A stretch of DNA of 64,000 nt from Kribbella capetownensis (GTDB lineage Bacteria; Actinomycetota; Actinomycetes; Propionibacteriales; Kribbellaceae). Position 1 is the stretch's first letter, and every line of letters starts with the position of its first letter. The position numbers were made by a program, and so were the translations under genes. Shown here in pieces: positions 26,496 to 35,132 of this stretch. The DNA lies in the NCBI RefSeq assembly GCF_004331485.1, contig NZ_SJKD01000004.1:642702-706701 (forward strand), read 5' to 3'. Under the pieces are notes generated by a model. That model saw nothing but the letters and a program-made list of their open reading frames with translations, searched no databases and was not told the DNA's origin.

Positions 26496-26608
26496 GGTCC
26501 ATTGAGAGATCGACAAGCATCGGCTGCTGTGCATGTGGTCGAGAAATCGGCTGGTGGTGGGCCCAGCTCCTTCTGGACGATGTAGGCCACTCTTGCGATG
26601 CTTGCCAG

Positions 26609-27271
26609 GTGACCATGACTCGCACCGGAAAGCGCGCGACCGAAGAACAGCGCGCCGCGGCCAGGTACTTGGGCTCGCTCGGCGACCCACTCGCCTCGTG
26701 GGTGCAGTCGACGGGGCCGATCGATGCGTATGAGATGCATGTCCCCGTCGAGGTCCGCAGTCCGCTCGAATGGTTCTCCTTCGCCATCGTCTCGCGGCAA
26801 CTCACCAGGGCAACGGCCGTCGCCATCTACAACCGACTTGTGGCTCAACTGGGCGGTTCGATCACCGCCGCGCGTGTCATCGCGACCGACGAGCGGAGCA
26901 TGCGCGACGTCGGCGTGTCCTACCGGAAGGCCAGGACGATCCGCGGGCTCGCTGAACTCGCGGGTGACGGCCTGCTGGAGCCGGACAAGCTCGCGGCTCT
27001 GCCGGATGCCGAAATTCAGAGCGAACTCGTGGCCGTGCCGGGTATCGGTCCATCGTCGGCGCAGAGATTCATGATGCTGTACCTGCACCGACCGGACATC
27101 TTCCCTGCCGGCGACCTCACTGTGCGCGCGGCACTCACGGCACTCGACAGGCTGGAGCAGACGATCACACCGAGGGTTGCGGAGCAACGCAGTGAGCTGT
27201 GGCGGCCATATCGGTCCTACGCGACGTCGTACCTGTGGGGCTATCTGTGGGAGATTCATCCGCCCGTCTAG
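26609..27271 (+). CDS. DNA-3-methyladenine glycosylase-like HhH-GPD protein
   Basis: A 220-residue base-excision glycosylase of the AlkA/HhH-GPD type, which removes alkylated bases. SFAIVSRQLTRATAVAIYNR near residue 52 is the family helix. VPGIGPSSAQRFMML near 143 is the helix-hairpin-helix, and FPAGDLTVRAAL carries the catalytic Asp (about residue 168). No iron-sulfur Cys cluster is present. GTG at 26609 is in frame two codons before ATG at 26615, and either may be used. It overlaps the convergent AraC gene by four bases. Confidence 0.85.
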   Translation: MTMTRTGKRATEEQRAAARYLGSLGDPLASWVQSTGPIDAYEMHVPVEVRSPLEWFSFAIVSRQLTRATAVAIYNRLVAQLGGSITAARVIATDERSMRDVGVSYRKARTIRGLAELAGDGLLEPDKLAALPDAEIQSELVAVPGIGPSSAQRFMMLYLHRPDIFPAGDLTVRAALTALDRLEQTITPRVAEQRSELWRPYRSYATSYLWGYLWEIHPPV

Positions 27272-28134
27272 CGGTTGGTGGGGCGTAGGCCGGAGACGGT
27301 GGACACCATCCGGTAGTGGCGCGGTGTTGCCTTGAAACGTTCGTTGAACAGTCGGTAGAAGTGGCTGAGCGAGGGAAAGCCACACTCGGCCGCCACAGCT
27401 GCGATCGGGCGATCCGTCATCCGCAGCATCGCGGCCGCCCGGTTCAGCCGGACCTGGTTGACCATCTCGGTCGCCGTCTGCCCGCTGCCGGCCTGGATGA
27501 CCCGGTTGACGTGCTCCCGGCTGCGGCCGGCCAGCCCCGCCAGTCCGGTGACGCCCGCGGTCAGCGCGACCGGGTCGTCGGCGAAACGGCTGAGTGCCTC
27601 GGTCAGCCACAGCGGCAGCCCGTCTCCGGCCGGGCGGCCGATCAGGTCGCACAGCAACTCGAGCAGGAACCGTTCCAGCTGTAACCGGCCGGCGGGGCCG
27701 GAGACCAGGACGGACGACAGTTCGGTGAGCCGCCGCAGCCGGACGCTGTCGAGCCGGTGTGTCTTCGGCAGGCCGCCGGCCGACCAGGCCCAGTCCGCCG
27801 GGTCGAAGTACCTGGCCTCGAGGGCTCTGAGCGTCTCGCTCGGGAACGACACGGCCACCTGCGCGAACGAGCGGCCGGGCACGGGCCGGAACAGATGGAT
27901 GTCGTCGGGCCGGATGAACACCACGTCGCCCGCCTCGAGCAGTTGGCGCGTGCCGCCCACCACGTGCTGGAGCACGCCGTACTCGATCCAGGTCAGCTCA
28001 GCGAAGTCGTCGTGCGTGTGCAGCCGGCCGACGAACCGGACGGCCTCCGTACGGCGGCCGACGTAGTACGTCTCGCCCGCCGCGACGTAGTCCTCCAAGT
28101 GCAGCAGCGTCACGTCCGTGTCACTGGAGAGCAA
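27268..28134 (-). CDS. AraC-family transcriptional regulator of the sugar operon
   Basis: A 288-residue regulator. The N-terminal cupin (HTHDDFAELTWIEYG near residue 40 and LLEAGDVVFIRPDDIHLFRP) is a sugar-sensing domain. The C-terminal two-HTH AraC domain (about 190-285) includes RLNRAAAMLRMTDRPIAAVA and CGFPSLSHFYRLFNERF. A TTG start at 28134 is supported by GAGGG about nine bases upstream; no ATG lies in frame nearby. It is divergent from the PhyH-SGNH-glycosidase-ABC operon, with 80 bases between, and is the probable local regulator. Confidence 0.88.
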   Translation of the reverse strand: MLSSDTDVTLLHLEDYVAAGETYYVGRRTEAVRFVGRLHTHDDFAELTWIEYGVLQHVVGGTRQLLEAGDVVFIRPDDIHLFRPVPGRSFAQVAVSFPSETLRALEARYFDPADWAWSAGGLPKTHRLDSVRLRRLTELSSVLVSGPAGRLQLERFLLELLCDLIGRPAGDGLPLWLTEALSRFADDPVALTAGVTGLAGLAGRSREHVNRVIQAGSGQTATEMVNQVRLNRAAAMLRMTDRPIAAVAAECGFPSLSHFYRLFNERFKATPRHYRMVSTVSGLRPTNR

Positions 28135-28214
28135 TTTTTGGTCCCTCGCCAGGAAGAAGCATCACTGTCGAGCATATAGCGTCGATCACGGGACAGCAGC
28201 GGAAGGAGACCGTG

Positions 28215-28976
28215 ATGCGGACCGTGAACCGGCAGTACGCCACCGACGGCTATGCGGTCTTCCGCGACGTGATCGACCCGGGCGTCGTCGAGGCGGCCAA
28301 CGCGCACGTCGACTGGCTGCTCGCCCGGCACCCCGAGCTCACCCCGGAGCAGCTGGGACACCGGCTCGCCCGCGACGACCCGTTCTGGATCCGGCTCGTC
28401 TCCGACCACCGCCTGCTCGACGTCGCGCAGCAGTTCGTCGGCCCGGACATCGCCTTGTTCGCCACGCACTACCTGTGCAAGCCGCCGAAGCGCGGCAAGG
28501 GTGTCGAGTGGCATCAGGACGGAGCGTTCTGGCCCCTCGAACCGATGAACGTCGTGACGCTCTGGCTCGCCCTCACCGACTCCGATGCGGACAACGGGTG
28601 CCTGCGCGTCCTGCCGGGATCGCACCGCTGGGAGCTGGAGCAGATGAAGCAGTCCGATCCCGACAGCGTGCTCCGCCACCGGATCGACGCCGACATCGAC
28701 GAGAGCTCCGCGGTGGACGTGGTGATGCAAGCCGGAGATGTCGAGGTGCACCACCCGAACATCGTGCACAGCTCGAGGCCGAACCGGTCGGACCGGTGGC
28801 GCAGAGCTCTGACCATCCGCTACATCCCGACCAGCACGCGGATCACCAGGCCGGACGAGGCGTCGCCGTTCCACCTGCGCGGCGAGTGCGTGCCAGGCCT
28901 CAACAACTACCTCGAGCCGCCTCCCTTTCGTCGTGGCGATCACTTCCCGACCGGCGAGGCTGGCCGCGGGTGCTGA
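28215..28976 (+). CDS. PhyH-like Fe(II)/2-oxoglutarate oxygenase (first gene of sugar operon)
   Basis: A 253-residue soluble PhyH-family oxygenase. VEWHQDGAFWPL near residue 97 gives HxD, HHPNIVHSSRPN near 180 the distal His, and RRALTIRYIP the 2-oxoglutarate Arg. LPGSHRWE is a family block. A GTG lies directly before the ATG (28212) and AAGGAG precedes both. Its last bases overlap the SGNH gene. As the first gene of an AraC-regulated sugar operon it may oxidise the imported sugar or its aglycone; this is inferred from context. Confidence 0.87.
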   Translation: MRTVNRQYATDGYAVFRDVIDPGVVEAANAHVDWLLARHPELTPEQLGHRLARDDPFWIRLVSDHRLLDVAQQFVGPDIALFATHYLCKPPKRGKGVEWHQDGAFWPLEPMNVVTLWLALTDSDADNGCLRVLPGSHRWELEQMKQSDPDSVLRHRIDADIDESSAVDVVMQAGDVEVHHPNIVHSSRPNRSDRWRRALTIRYIPTSTRITRPDEASPFHLRGECVPGLNNYLEPPPFRRGDHFPTGEAGRGC

Positions 28977-29551
28977 CTGCGTACGGTCACTCCTGGGTCT
29001 TCGGGACCGGGGCACGGCGGCACAGCGACGGGTTCGTGCAACAGGCCGCGCGACGGCTCGGCCACCGACTGGACAACCAGGCCGAAAGCGGGAGCCTGAG
29101 CACGGAGACGGCCCGGCTCGTCGTCGCCCGGCCACCCGGTCCTGCCGACGTCTACGTGCTGATGACCGGTTTCAACGACGCGCGGCTGCACGGTGCGGCT
29201 CCGGCCGGCCGGAGGCAGTACGAGGAATCGCTCGAGATCGTGGTGCACGCCTTGCACAAGGCGGACCCGCGGGCCGTGACACTGGCGATCGAGCAGCCCC
29301 ACATCCAGGACTACTCGGGTCATCCGCCGTACGACCAGGCGACGGACGCGATCGTCGACGAGTACAACGCCACCCTGCGGACCACCGTCGCGCGCTTCCC
29401 CTCGGCGCGCACGGTGGTCGTCGACGGCTGGGACGTCACGTCGATGCTTGCCGACGACAACGTCCACCCGAACGTCCGCGGACACGCCGTCCTGGCGCGA
29501 TCACTGGTCCGGGCGATGACTGCTGTGGTGCGGAAGGACGGTGCCCGATGA
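28970..29551 (+). CDS. SGNH/GDSL-type hydrolase, cytoplasmic
   Basis: A 193-residue SGNH esterase-type protein. TAYGHSWVFGTG at the N-terminus is block I with GHSW in place of GDSL. VLMTGFNDARLHG near residue 63 carries the GxND block. DDNVHPNVRGHAVL near 165 supplies the DxxH dyad. There is no signal peptide, so it should act inside the cell, for example as a deacylase of an imported substituted sugar. GTG at 28970 overlaps the PhyH gene, and its stop overlaps the next ATG (ATGA). Confidence 0.82.
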   Translation: MLTAYGHSWVFGTGARRHSDGFVQQAARRLGHRLDNQAESGSLSTETARLVVARPPGPADVYVLMTGFNDARLHGAAPAGRRQYEESLEIVVHALHKADPRAVTLAIEQPHIQDYSGHPPYDQATDAIVDEYNATLRTTVARFPSARTVVVDGWDVTSMLADDNVHPNVRGHAVLARSLVRAMTAVVRKDGAR

Positions 29552-30768
29552 CAGGCCAGGATCTCGAACTCCAGGTCCGGCGGCTGCTGGAGAGCCACTG
29601 GGACGAGGCCCGCGGGTACTGCGTCCCCAACCCCACGACGTACCCGCATCTGTGGCTGTGGGACTCCTGCTTCCACGCGATCATCTGGGCCCACCTCGGT
29701 GACGATCGCGCACTGCGTGAGCTCGACGCCACGCTGGCCGGCCAACTGCCCAGCGGACTCGTCCCGCACATGAGGTACGGCGGCCGTCGCGCCGACTCAT
29801 GGTTGGGTCCACTCGACAACACCTCGTCACTCACTCAGCCGCCGATGTTCGGCCACGCGGCCAAGGTGCTGAGCTCGCGCGGGTTCGTGCCGTCGGCGGA
29901 GACACTGGACCGGGCCCGGCGCGGACTCGATTGGCTGTGGCGGACGCGGCGTACCGACGACGGCCTCATCTACGTCGTTCATCCGTGGGAAGCGGGCAAC
30001 GATCACAGTCCACGATGGGACGACTTCGGAGCCCCGGGCCGTACGCCGGACAACTACAGCCGGCCGGCACGGACAGCCTGGAACAAGGCCCGCGTCCACG
30101 ACATCACCTTCGACAGCGACGGCGGCGCGCAGTGGTCGACCTCGTTCGTCGCCTGCCCGGCCGCTTTCAATGCGTATGTCGCCTTCAATCTGGCCGAACT
30201 GGCGGAGTTGCTCGGCGACCAGGAACTGGCCGACCGGGCCGCGCAGCTGAGCGAGACGATCGACAACCTCCTGTGGGACGAGGAGGAGCAACTGTGGTCC
30301 GATCTGCCAATTGTCGGCGGCGGCTCCTCCGCCAGGGTGCCGACCAGCGACGGCCTGATGCCTGCCCTCGTCACCCAGGACCGGGCCAAGGCGCTCGCAG
30401 CGCTGGGCCAACTCGACGATCCCGACCGGTTCGGCGCGCCGTACGGTCCGGCGAACGTCGCCCGCACCCATCCGTCGTACGACCCGCAGACGTACTGGCG
30501 TGGACCCGCCTGGCCACCGCTGAACTACCTGTTCTGGCTGGCGGCCCGGAGATGGGAACTGGACGGTGCCGCGCACACACTGGCGGACCGCTCGATCGAC
30601 GGCGCCCTGCAGAGCGGGTGGGCCGAGTACTGGAATCCCGAGAACGGCGCCGGCCTCGGCGCCGCCCCGCAGACCTGGACCGGTCTGGTGATCGCCCTGC
30701 GTGACCCGAGCATACTTGCCCAAGGCATCGGTCACGCGTCCCCGAACGAAGGAGTGATCGAACGATGA
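29548..30768 (+). CDS. GH63/MGH1-like glycoside hydrolase
   Basis: A 406-residue (alpha/alpha)6 glycosidase of the GH63/mannosylglycerate-hydrolase-like group. YPHLWLWDSCFHAIIW near residue 28 carries the WDSxF motif, HPWEAGNDHSPRWDD near 145 is a substrate-loop motif, and YWRGPAWPPLNY and AEYWNPENGAGLGA (candidate catalytic Glu) lie in the last quarter. No signal peptide. It starts by ATGA overlap with the SGNH gene and ends by ATGA overlap with the binding protein. The substrate is an imported glycoside of unknown identity. Confidence 0.85.
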   Translation: MTGQDLELQVRRLLESHWDEARGYCVPNPTTYPHLWLWDSCFHAIIWAHLGDDRALRELDATLAGQLPSGLVPHMRYGGRRADSWLGPLDNTSSLTQPPMFGHAAKVLSSRGFVPSAETLDRARRGLDWLWRTRRTDDGLIYVVHPWEAGNDHSPRWDDFGAPGRTPDNYSRPARTAWNKARVHDITFDSDGGAQWSTSFVACPAAFNAYVAFNLAELAELLGDQELADRAAQLSETIDNLLWDEEEQLWSDLPIVGGGSSARVPTSDGLMPALVTQDRAKALAALGQLDDPDRFGAPYGPANVARTHPSYDPQTYWRGPAWPPLNYLFWLAARRWELDGAAHTLADRSIDGALQSGWAEYWNPENGAGLGAAPQTWTGLVIALRDPSILAQGIGHASPNEGVIER

Positions 30769-32009
30769 GAGCGCGCAAAGTCCTGGCGGGGGCGGCGATC
30801 GTGCTGGCCACGGCCGTGGTCGCCACCGCCTGCGGCGGCAAGCCGGACACCGGTGGCGCCACCACCGGCGAGCTCGGCTTCGCCCACAACAAGCCCTGGA
30901 ACTTCGACGCCTTCTCCAAGATCTCGAAGCAGGACATCGACATCAGCCTGAAGAGCACGCAGTACTCCGGCGATCCGTACCGGGCCTTCATCCGGCAGTC
31001 CTTCCGGACCAAGGAGAGCCCGGGGCTGTTCACCTGGGAGGTCAGTACGGCGCTCGACGAGCTCGCGGAGCAGGGCGTCATCGCGGAGACGACCGACCTG
31101 TGGACGGAGGCCGTCGACAAGGGCTACGTGACCGATGCGGTGCGCCAGTTGTACACGGTGAACGGGAAGCAGTACTGCACGCCGATCAGCGTCGACGACT
31201 GGGTGATGTTCTACAACAAGTCGGTCTTCACGAAGTACCACCTGACCGTCCCGACGACCTGGGACCAGCTGATGCAGGTCGCGGCGACCCTCAAGCAGCA
31301 CGGTGTGACGCCGTTCTGGAACCAGACCAAGAACTTCTCGTTCGTGTGGTTCCAGACCCTGCTGGCCGGGACCGACCTGCAGCTGTACAACGATCTGTCG
31401 ACCGGCAAGGCGAAGTACACCGACCCGCGGGTGGTCGCGGTGATGAACAGCTGGCTCGACCTGCAGACGAAGGGGTACTTCAACGACCCCGGCCAGACCG
31501 ACTTCGCCCGCGACCTGATGCGTGAGGGCAAGATCGCGATGGCGCCGGAAGGCACCTGGTTCACCGCCGACGCCGCCCTGGCCGGCATGACGATGGGCAA
31601 GGACGTCGACATGTTCGTGATCCCGGCGGTCAGGCCCGGCGCGGCCACGCCGATCGCGATCGAGACCGCACCGGTCTGCGTCGGCGAGAGCTCGAAGCAG
31701 AAGGCCCTGGGCCTGAAGTTCTCCCAGTGGTGGATGTCCCCGCAGGGTCAGCAGCCGTGGGTGAAGCAGCAGGGCAACCTGCCGTTCACCCCGGACGCCG
31801 AGGCGCCGACGCCGCAGATGAAGACCCTGAAGACGACGCTTGCCGCAGGCAAGTACGAGTTCTACAACCGGTACTTCGAGGCGACGCCGGTGCCGATCCG
31901 GACGGTCGCGCTGGAGCAGTTCAGTGCGTTCCTGACCAACCGCGGCGACCCGATGCCTTACCTGACGGCGATCCAGGCCGCGGCCGACGAGTACTGGGCC
32001 GGGCGATAG
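30765..32009 (+). CDS. ABC sugar transporter substrate-binding lipoprotein
   Basis: A 414-residue extracellular binding protein of the CUT1 family. The signal ends in the lipobox VVATACGG, so the mature protein is anchored by lipidated Cys near residue 23. PISVDDWVMFYNKSVF near 145 is the usual family block, and WDQLMQVAATLKQHGVTPFW follows. The ATG overlaps the previous stop as ATGA. It captures the ligand for the two permeases downstream. The sugar is unknown, but the tight linkage with glycosidases implies a glycoside or oligosaccharide. Confidence 0.93.
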   Translation: MRARKVLAGAAIVLATAVVATACGGKPDTGGATTGELGFAHNKPWNFDAFSKISKQDIDISLKSTQYSGDPYRAFIRQSFRTKESPGLFTWEVSTALDELAEQGVIAETTDLWTEAVDKGYVTDAVRQLYTVNGKQYCTPISVDDWVMFYNKSVFTKYHLTVPTTWDQLMQVAATLKQHGVTPFWNQTKNFSFVWFQTLLAGTDLQLYNDLSTGKAKYTDPRVVAVMNSWLDLQTKGYFNDPGQTDFARDLMREGKIAMAPEGTWFTADAALAGMTMGKDVDMFVIPAVRPGAATPIAIETAPVCVGESSKQKALGLKFSQWWMSPQGQQPWVKQQGNLPFTPDAEAPTPQMKTLKTTLAAGKYEFYNRYFEATPVPIRTVALEQFSAFLTNRGDPMPYLTAIQAAADEYWAGR

Positions 32010-32013
32010 CAGC

Positions 32014-32910
32014 GTGAATCGGTCCGGCGCGACGTCGTACCAGGGCCAGGCTCGGGGCTTCCTCCTCCCGAGCCTCGCCCTGGTGCTGCTGGTCTTCTAT
32101 CTTCCGGTTCTGTACACCTTCTACCTGAGCTTCACGAAGTACAACGGACTTGGTACGCCGGAGTTCGTCGGCCTGGAGAACTTCGCGTCGATGTTCGAGG
32201 ACTCCGCGTTCCTGGACGCGGTGCGGAACACGGCGATCTGGGTCGTCGGCACGCTGGTCCTCCCGGTCGGACTCGGCCTGCTGGTCGCAGTTCTGGCGTA
32301 CGGATTCCGGGGGAGTGGCTGGCTTCGCCTGCCGTTCCTCGTCCCCTATGCGCTGTCCGGTGTGGCCGTCGGCGTCATCTGGAGCTTCATGCTGGGGTCG
32401 GGCGGCGCGCTCACCCAGGCGCTGCAGTTCCTGAACCTGCCGGGTACCGAGCTTCGCTGGCTCCAGGACTCGCCGCTGAACACCATCGTCATGGTGATCG
32501 CCGCGTCCTGGCAGGGCGTCGGCGTCAACGCGCTGCTGTTCACCGTCGGCCTGCAGTCGATCCCGAAGGAACCGCTGGAGGCGGCCAGGATCGACGGAGC
32601 GACCGGGTTGCGGCTGTTCAGCCACATCACCTGGCCCCTCCTCCGGCCGTCCACGACGGTGGTCGTGGGCCTGTCGATCGTCAACGGCCTGAAGACCTTC
32701 GACATCGTCCAGGCGATGACCCAGGGCGGACCAGCGCGCTCGTCCGAAACGCTGGCCCTGACGATGTACCGCGACACCTTCGTCAACAGTGACTACGGCC
32801 TGGGCTCCGCGGTGGCGATCTTCCTCAGCATCGTGACCGTCGGCGCTTCCATCATCTATCTGCGCAGGCAACTGAGCCTGAGCAGCAGCAGTCTGGGAGG
32901 TGGCAAGTGA
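32014..32910 (+). CDS. ABC sugar transporter permease (MalF-like)
   Basis: A 298-residue integral membrane protein with six predicted helices, starting with LLPSLALVLLVFYLPVLYTF. The EAA loop that contacts the ATPase is EAARIDGATGLRLFSHITWP near residue 190. GTG at 32014 follows the binding-protein stop by four bases. It pairs with the next permease. No ATPase gene is present in the operon, so a shared MsiK-type ATPase elsewhere is expected, as is usual in actinomycetes. Confidence 0.94.
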   Translation: MNRSGATSYQGQARGFLLPSLALVLLVFYLPVLYTFYLSFTKYNGLGTPEFVGLENFASMFEDSAFLDAVRNTAIWVVGTLVLPVGLGLLVAVLAYGFRGSGWLRLPFLVPYALSGVAVGVIWSFMLGSGGALTQALQFLNLPGTELRWLQDSPLNTIVMVIAASWQGVGVNALLFTVGLQSIPKEPLEAARIDGATGLRLFSHITWPLLRPSTTVVVGLSIVNGLKTFDIVQAMTQGGPARSSETLALTMYRDTFVNSDYGLGSAVAIFLSIVTVGASIIYLRRQLSLSSSSLGGGK

Positions 32911-33740
32911 CGCCTTCACGCACCGGGATCATCATCCGCGTGACAGTGCTGTCGCTGCTGGGTGCCCTGTGGCTCGTGCCGGTCTATCTGCTGCTGGCCA
33001 ACGCCGGCAAGACGGTCCAGAACTACTCCGGTTCCACGTTGTGGCGGCCCGGCTCACTCGGAGACCTGTGGGACAACCTCAGCCACGTGGCGACGGGCAC
33101 CGACATCCCACGCGCGCTGGTGAACACGGCGATCTACAGCATGGTGGCGCCGGCGATCGCCGTCGTTCTGGGAGCGACCGTCGGCTTCGCCGTAATGGTT
33201 CTCAAGCTGCGTCACGGCTTCCTGTGGTTCTTCGTCATCTACTGCGGGTCGGTGTTCCCGCTGCAGATGCTGGTGATCCCGTTGTTCGACAGCTACTCCC
33301 GGCTCGGGCTGTACGACTCGCTGACGGGAATGGTGCTGATCTACTCCATCGTCTGCCTGCCGTTCTCGGCGTTCGTGATGCGCAACTTCTTCGCCGGCAT
33401 CGCCGAATCCGTCTTCGAGGCCGCGGTCGTCGACGGGGCGAAGACCGTACGGATCTTCACCAGGATCTACCTGCCGATGTCGTCCAGTGCCCTGGCCGTC
33501 GTCTTCATCCTGCAGGCGACCTGGGTGTGGAACGACCTCCTGCTCGGCCTCATCCTGACCCAGAGCGACACCACCCGCCCGGTCATGCCGGTCCTCACCG
33601 GGTTGCAGTCCACCGAAGGCGGCGGCGCCAGCTATACCGTGGTCCTGGCGGCCGCGATCCTCGTCTCGTTGCCGACAGCACTGTTGTTCCTGGTCTCGCA
33701 GCGCTACTTCGCGAAGGGCCTGGCGCTCGGCCAATACTGA
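32907..33740 (+). CDS. ABC sugar transporter permease (MalG-like)
   Basis: A 277-residue six-helix permease. VTVLSLLGALWLVPVYLLL is the first helix, and the EAA loop reads EAAVVDGAKTVRIFTRIYLP near residue 172. The C-terminus RYFAKGLALGQY is typical of MalG-type partners. GTG at 32907 overlaps the stop of the first permease (GTGA), which implies equimolar coupled synthesis. It forms the channel with the upstream permease. Confidence 0.94.
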   Translation: MTPSRTGIIIRVTVLSLLGALWLVPVYLLLANAGKTVQNYSGSTLWRPGSLGDLWDNLSHVATGTDIPRALVNTAIYSMVAPAIAVVLGATVGFAVMVLKLRHGFLWFFVIYCGSVFPLQMLVIPLFDSYSRLGLYDSLTGMVLIYSIVCLPFSAFVMRNFFAGIAESVFEAAVVDGAKTVRIFTRIYLPMSSSALAVVFILQATWVWNDLLLGLILTQSDTTRPVMPVLTGLQSTEGGGASYTVVLAAAILVSLPTALLFLVSQRYFAKGLALGQY

Positions 33741-33758
33741 CCCATCTCGAGGAAGCTG

Positions 33759-35012
33759 ATGACAGACAACGCGGTACGTGTGCTGGAGGAGAACTGGACC
33801 GGACACTCGACGGTTCCGTCGCGGGCGTTGTATCCGCATCAGTGGAGCTGGGACTCGGCGTTCATCGCCATCGGGCTGCGGCATGTGTCGATCGGTCGGG
33901 CCCAGACCGAGTTGGAGTCGCTGCTGCGGGCGCAATGGCCGGACGGGCGGATTCCGCACATTGCGTTCGCACCGAGTGTGCCGCGCGACGCCTACTTCCC
34001 GGGACCGGACTTCTGGCAGGCCCGGTTGGCTGACGGGACCGAGACTTCGGGGATCGTCCAGCCGCCGATCCATGCGTTGGCGGCGTGGTTGACGTACCAG
34101 GCCGATCCGTCGGACTCGGTGGGCTTCCTCGAGCGGATCTACCCGAGGCTGGTCGCGTGGCACGGATACCTGCGCGACCGCCGTACGTTCGGTGGCGGAG
34201 GACTGGTCGCGATCGTGCACCCATGGGAGTCCGGGATGGACAACAGTCCGGCCTGGGACCTGCCGCTCGCGCGGGTCAGTCCGGCGCCGGCCGGCTCGTT
34301 CACCAGGCGCGACACCGACCATGCCGCCGGTGCCGATCGGCCGACTGATCTGGACTACGGGCGGTACGTCCAGCTCGCCGCGACGTACCGCGATCACGGC
34401 TACGGCGATCGGGAGACGCCGCACGCCTTCGCCGTTGAAGACCCTTGCTTCAACGCGCTGCTCATCTCCTCCGAGCATGCGCTGGCCGAGATCGCCGAGG
34501 TGCTCGGTCGTGACCCCGAGCCTCATCGCCGCTACGCGGCCGCGCTCACCGAGGCCCTGGTTGAGCGGCTGTTCGAGGACGGGATCTTCCGGTCGCGCGA
34601 CGTACTGTCGGGGGACCTGATTCCTTCGGACACCGTGGCCGGCCTGATTCCGCTCGTGGTCCCCGGGCTGCCGGTCGCCGACGAACTCCTCGCGACGGCT
34701 CTCGGCCCGCGCTTCCGCCTCGGCGAGACCCGACTCGTGCCCAGCTACGACCTCACCGCTCCAGACTTCGATCCCGGCCGCTACTGGCGCGGCCCCAGCT
34801 GGTTCAACACCGCCTGGCTGATCCACCGCGGCCTGATCAACCTGAACCAGACCGGCTACGCCGAGGCCCTCCGGGCGGACTTCCTGACCCTCGCCGAATC
34901 CACCGGCTACACCGAATACCTCAACCCCTTCACGGCCACCCCCCACGGAGCCCAAAACTTCAGCTGGACCGCAGCCCTGACCATCGACCTCAAGTCGTAT
35001 GAACGCGGCTAA
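33759..35012 (+). CDS. GH63/MGH1-like glycoside hydrolase (second copy in operon)
   Basis: A 417-residue cytoplasmic glycosidase related to, but clearly different from, the one at 29548. YPHQWSWDSAFIAIGL near residue 27, HPWESGMDNSPAWD near 150, YWRGPSWFNTAWLIHRGL near 345 and EYLNPFTATPHGAQNFSW near 390 (candidate catalytic Glu) match the mannosyl/glucosylglycerate hydrolase-like branch. It starts 18 bases after the second permease and is the last gene of the operon. Two paralogs in one operon suggest either a heteromeric enzyme or two linkages. Confidence 0.86.
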   Translation: MTDNAVRVLEENWTGHSTVPSRALYPHQWSWDSAFIAIGLRHVSIGRAQTELESLLRAQWPDGRIPHIAFAPSVPRDAYFPGPDFWQARLADGTETSGIVQPPIHALAAWLTYQADPSDSVGFLERIYPRLVAWHGYLRDRRTFGGGGLVAIVHPWESGMDNSPAWDLPLARVSPAPAGSFTRRDTDHAAGADRPTDLDYGRYVQLAATYRDHGYGDRETPHAFAVEDPCFNALLISSEHALAEIAEVLGRDPEPHRRYAAALTEALVERLFEDGIFRSRDVLSGDLIPSDTVAGLIPLVVPGLPVADELLATALGPRFRLGETRLVPSYDLTAPDFDPGRYWRGPSWFNTAWLIHRGLINLNQTGYAEALRADFLTLAESTGYTEYLNPFTATPHGAQNFSWTAALTIDLKSYERG

Positions 35013-35132
35013 GGGACCTGGCCGGCGAGGGATAGGTCGTGGTGCTTTGGGAACATGCTGGTCATGAGACCGTCGGCTCGCTTGCGGGCGCGTTCGCGCT
35101 TGCGGCCGTCGGCTGGGTCGGCTGACCTGCCA

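Noticed and set aside
33054..34955. Long minus-strand open frame (633 codons) opposite the permease and glycosidase genes
   Set aside because: Shadow frame typical of high-GC codon bias: low-complexity Arg/Asp/Gly composition, no domain, and the plus strand has strong family matches throughout.
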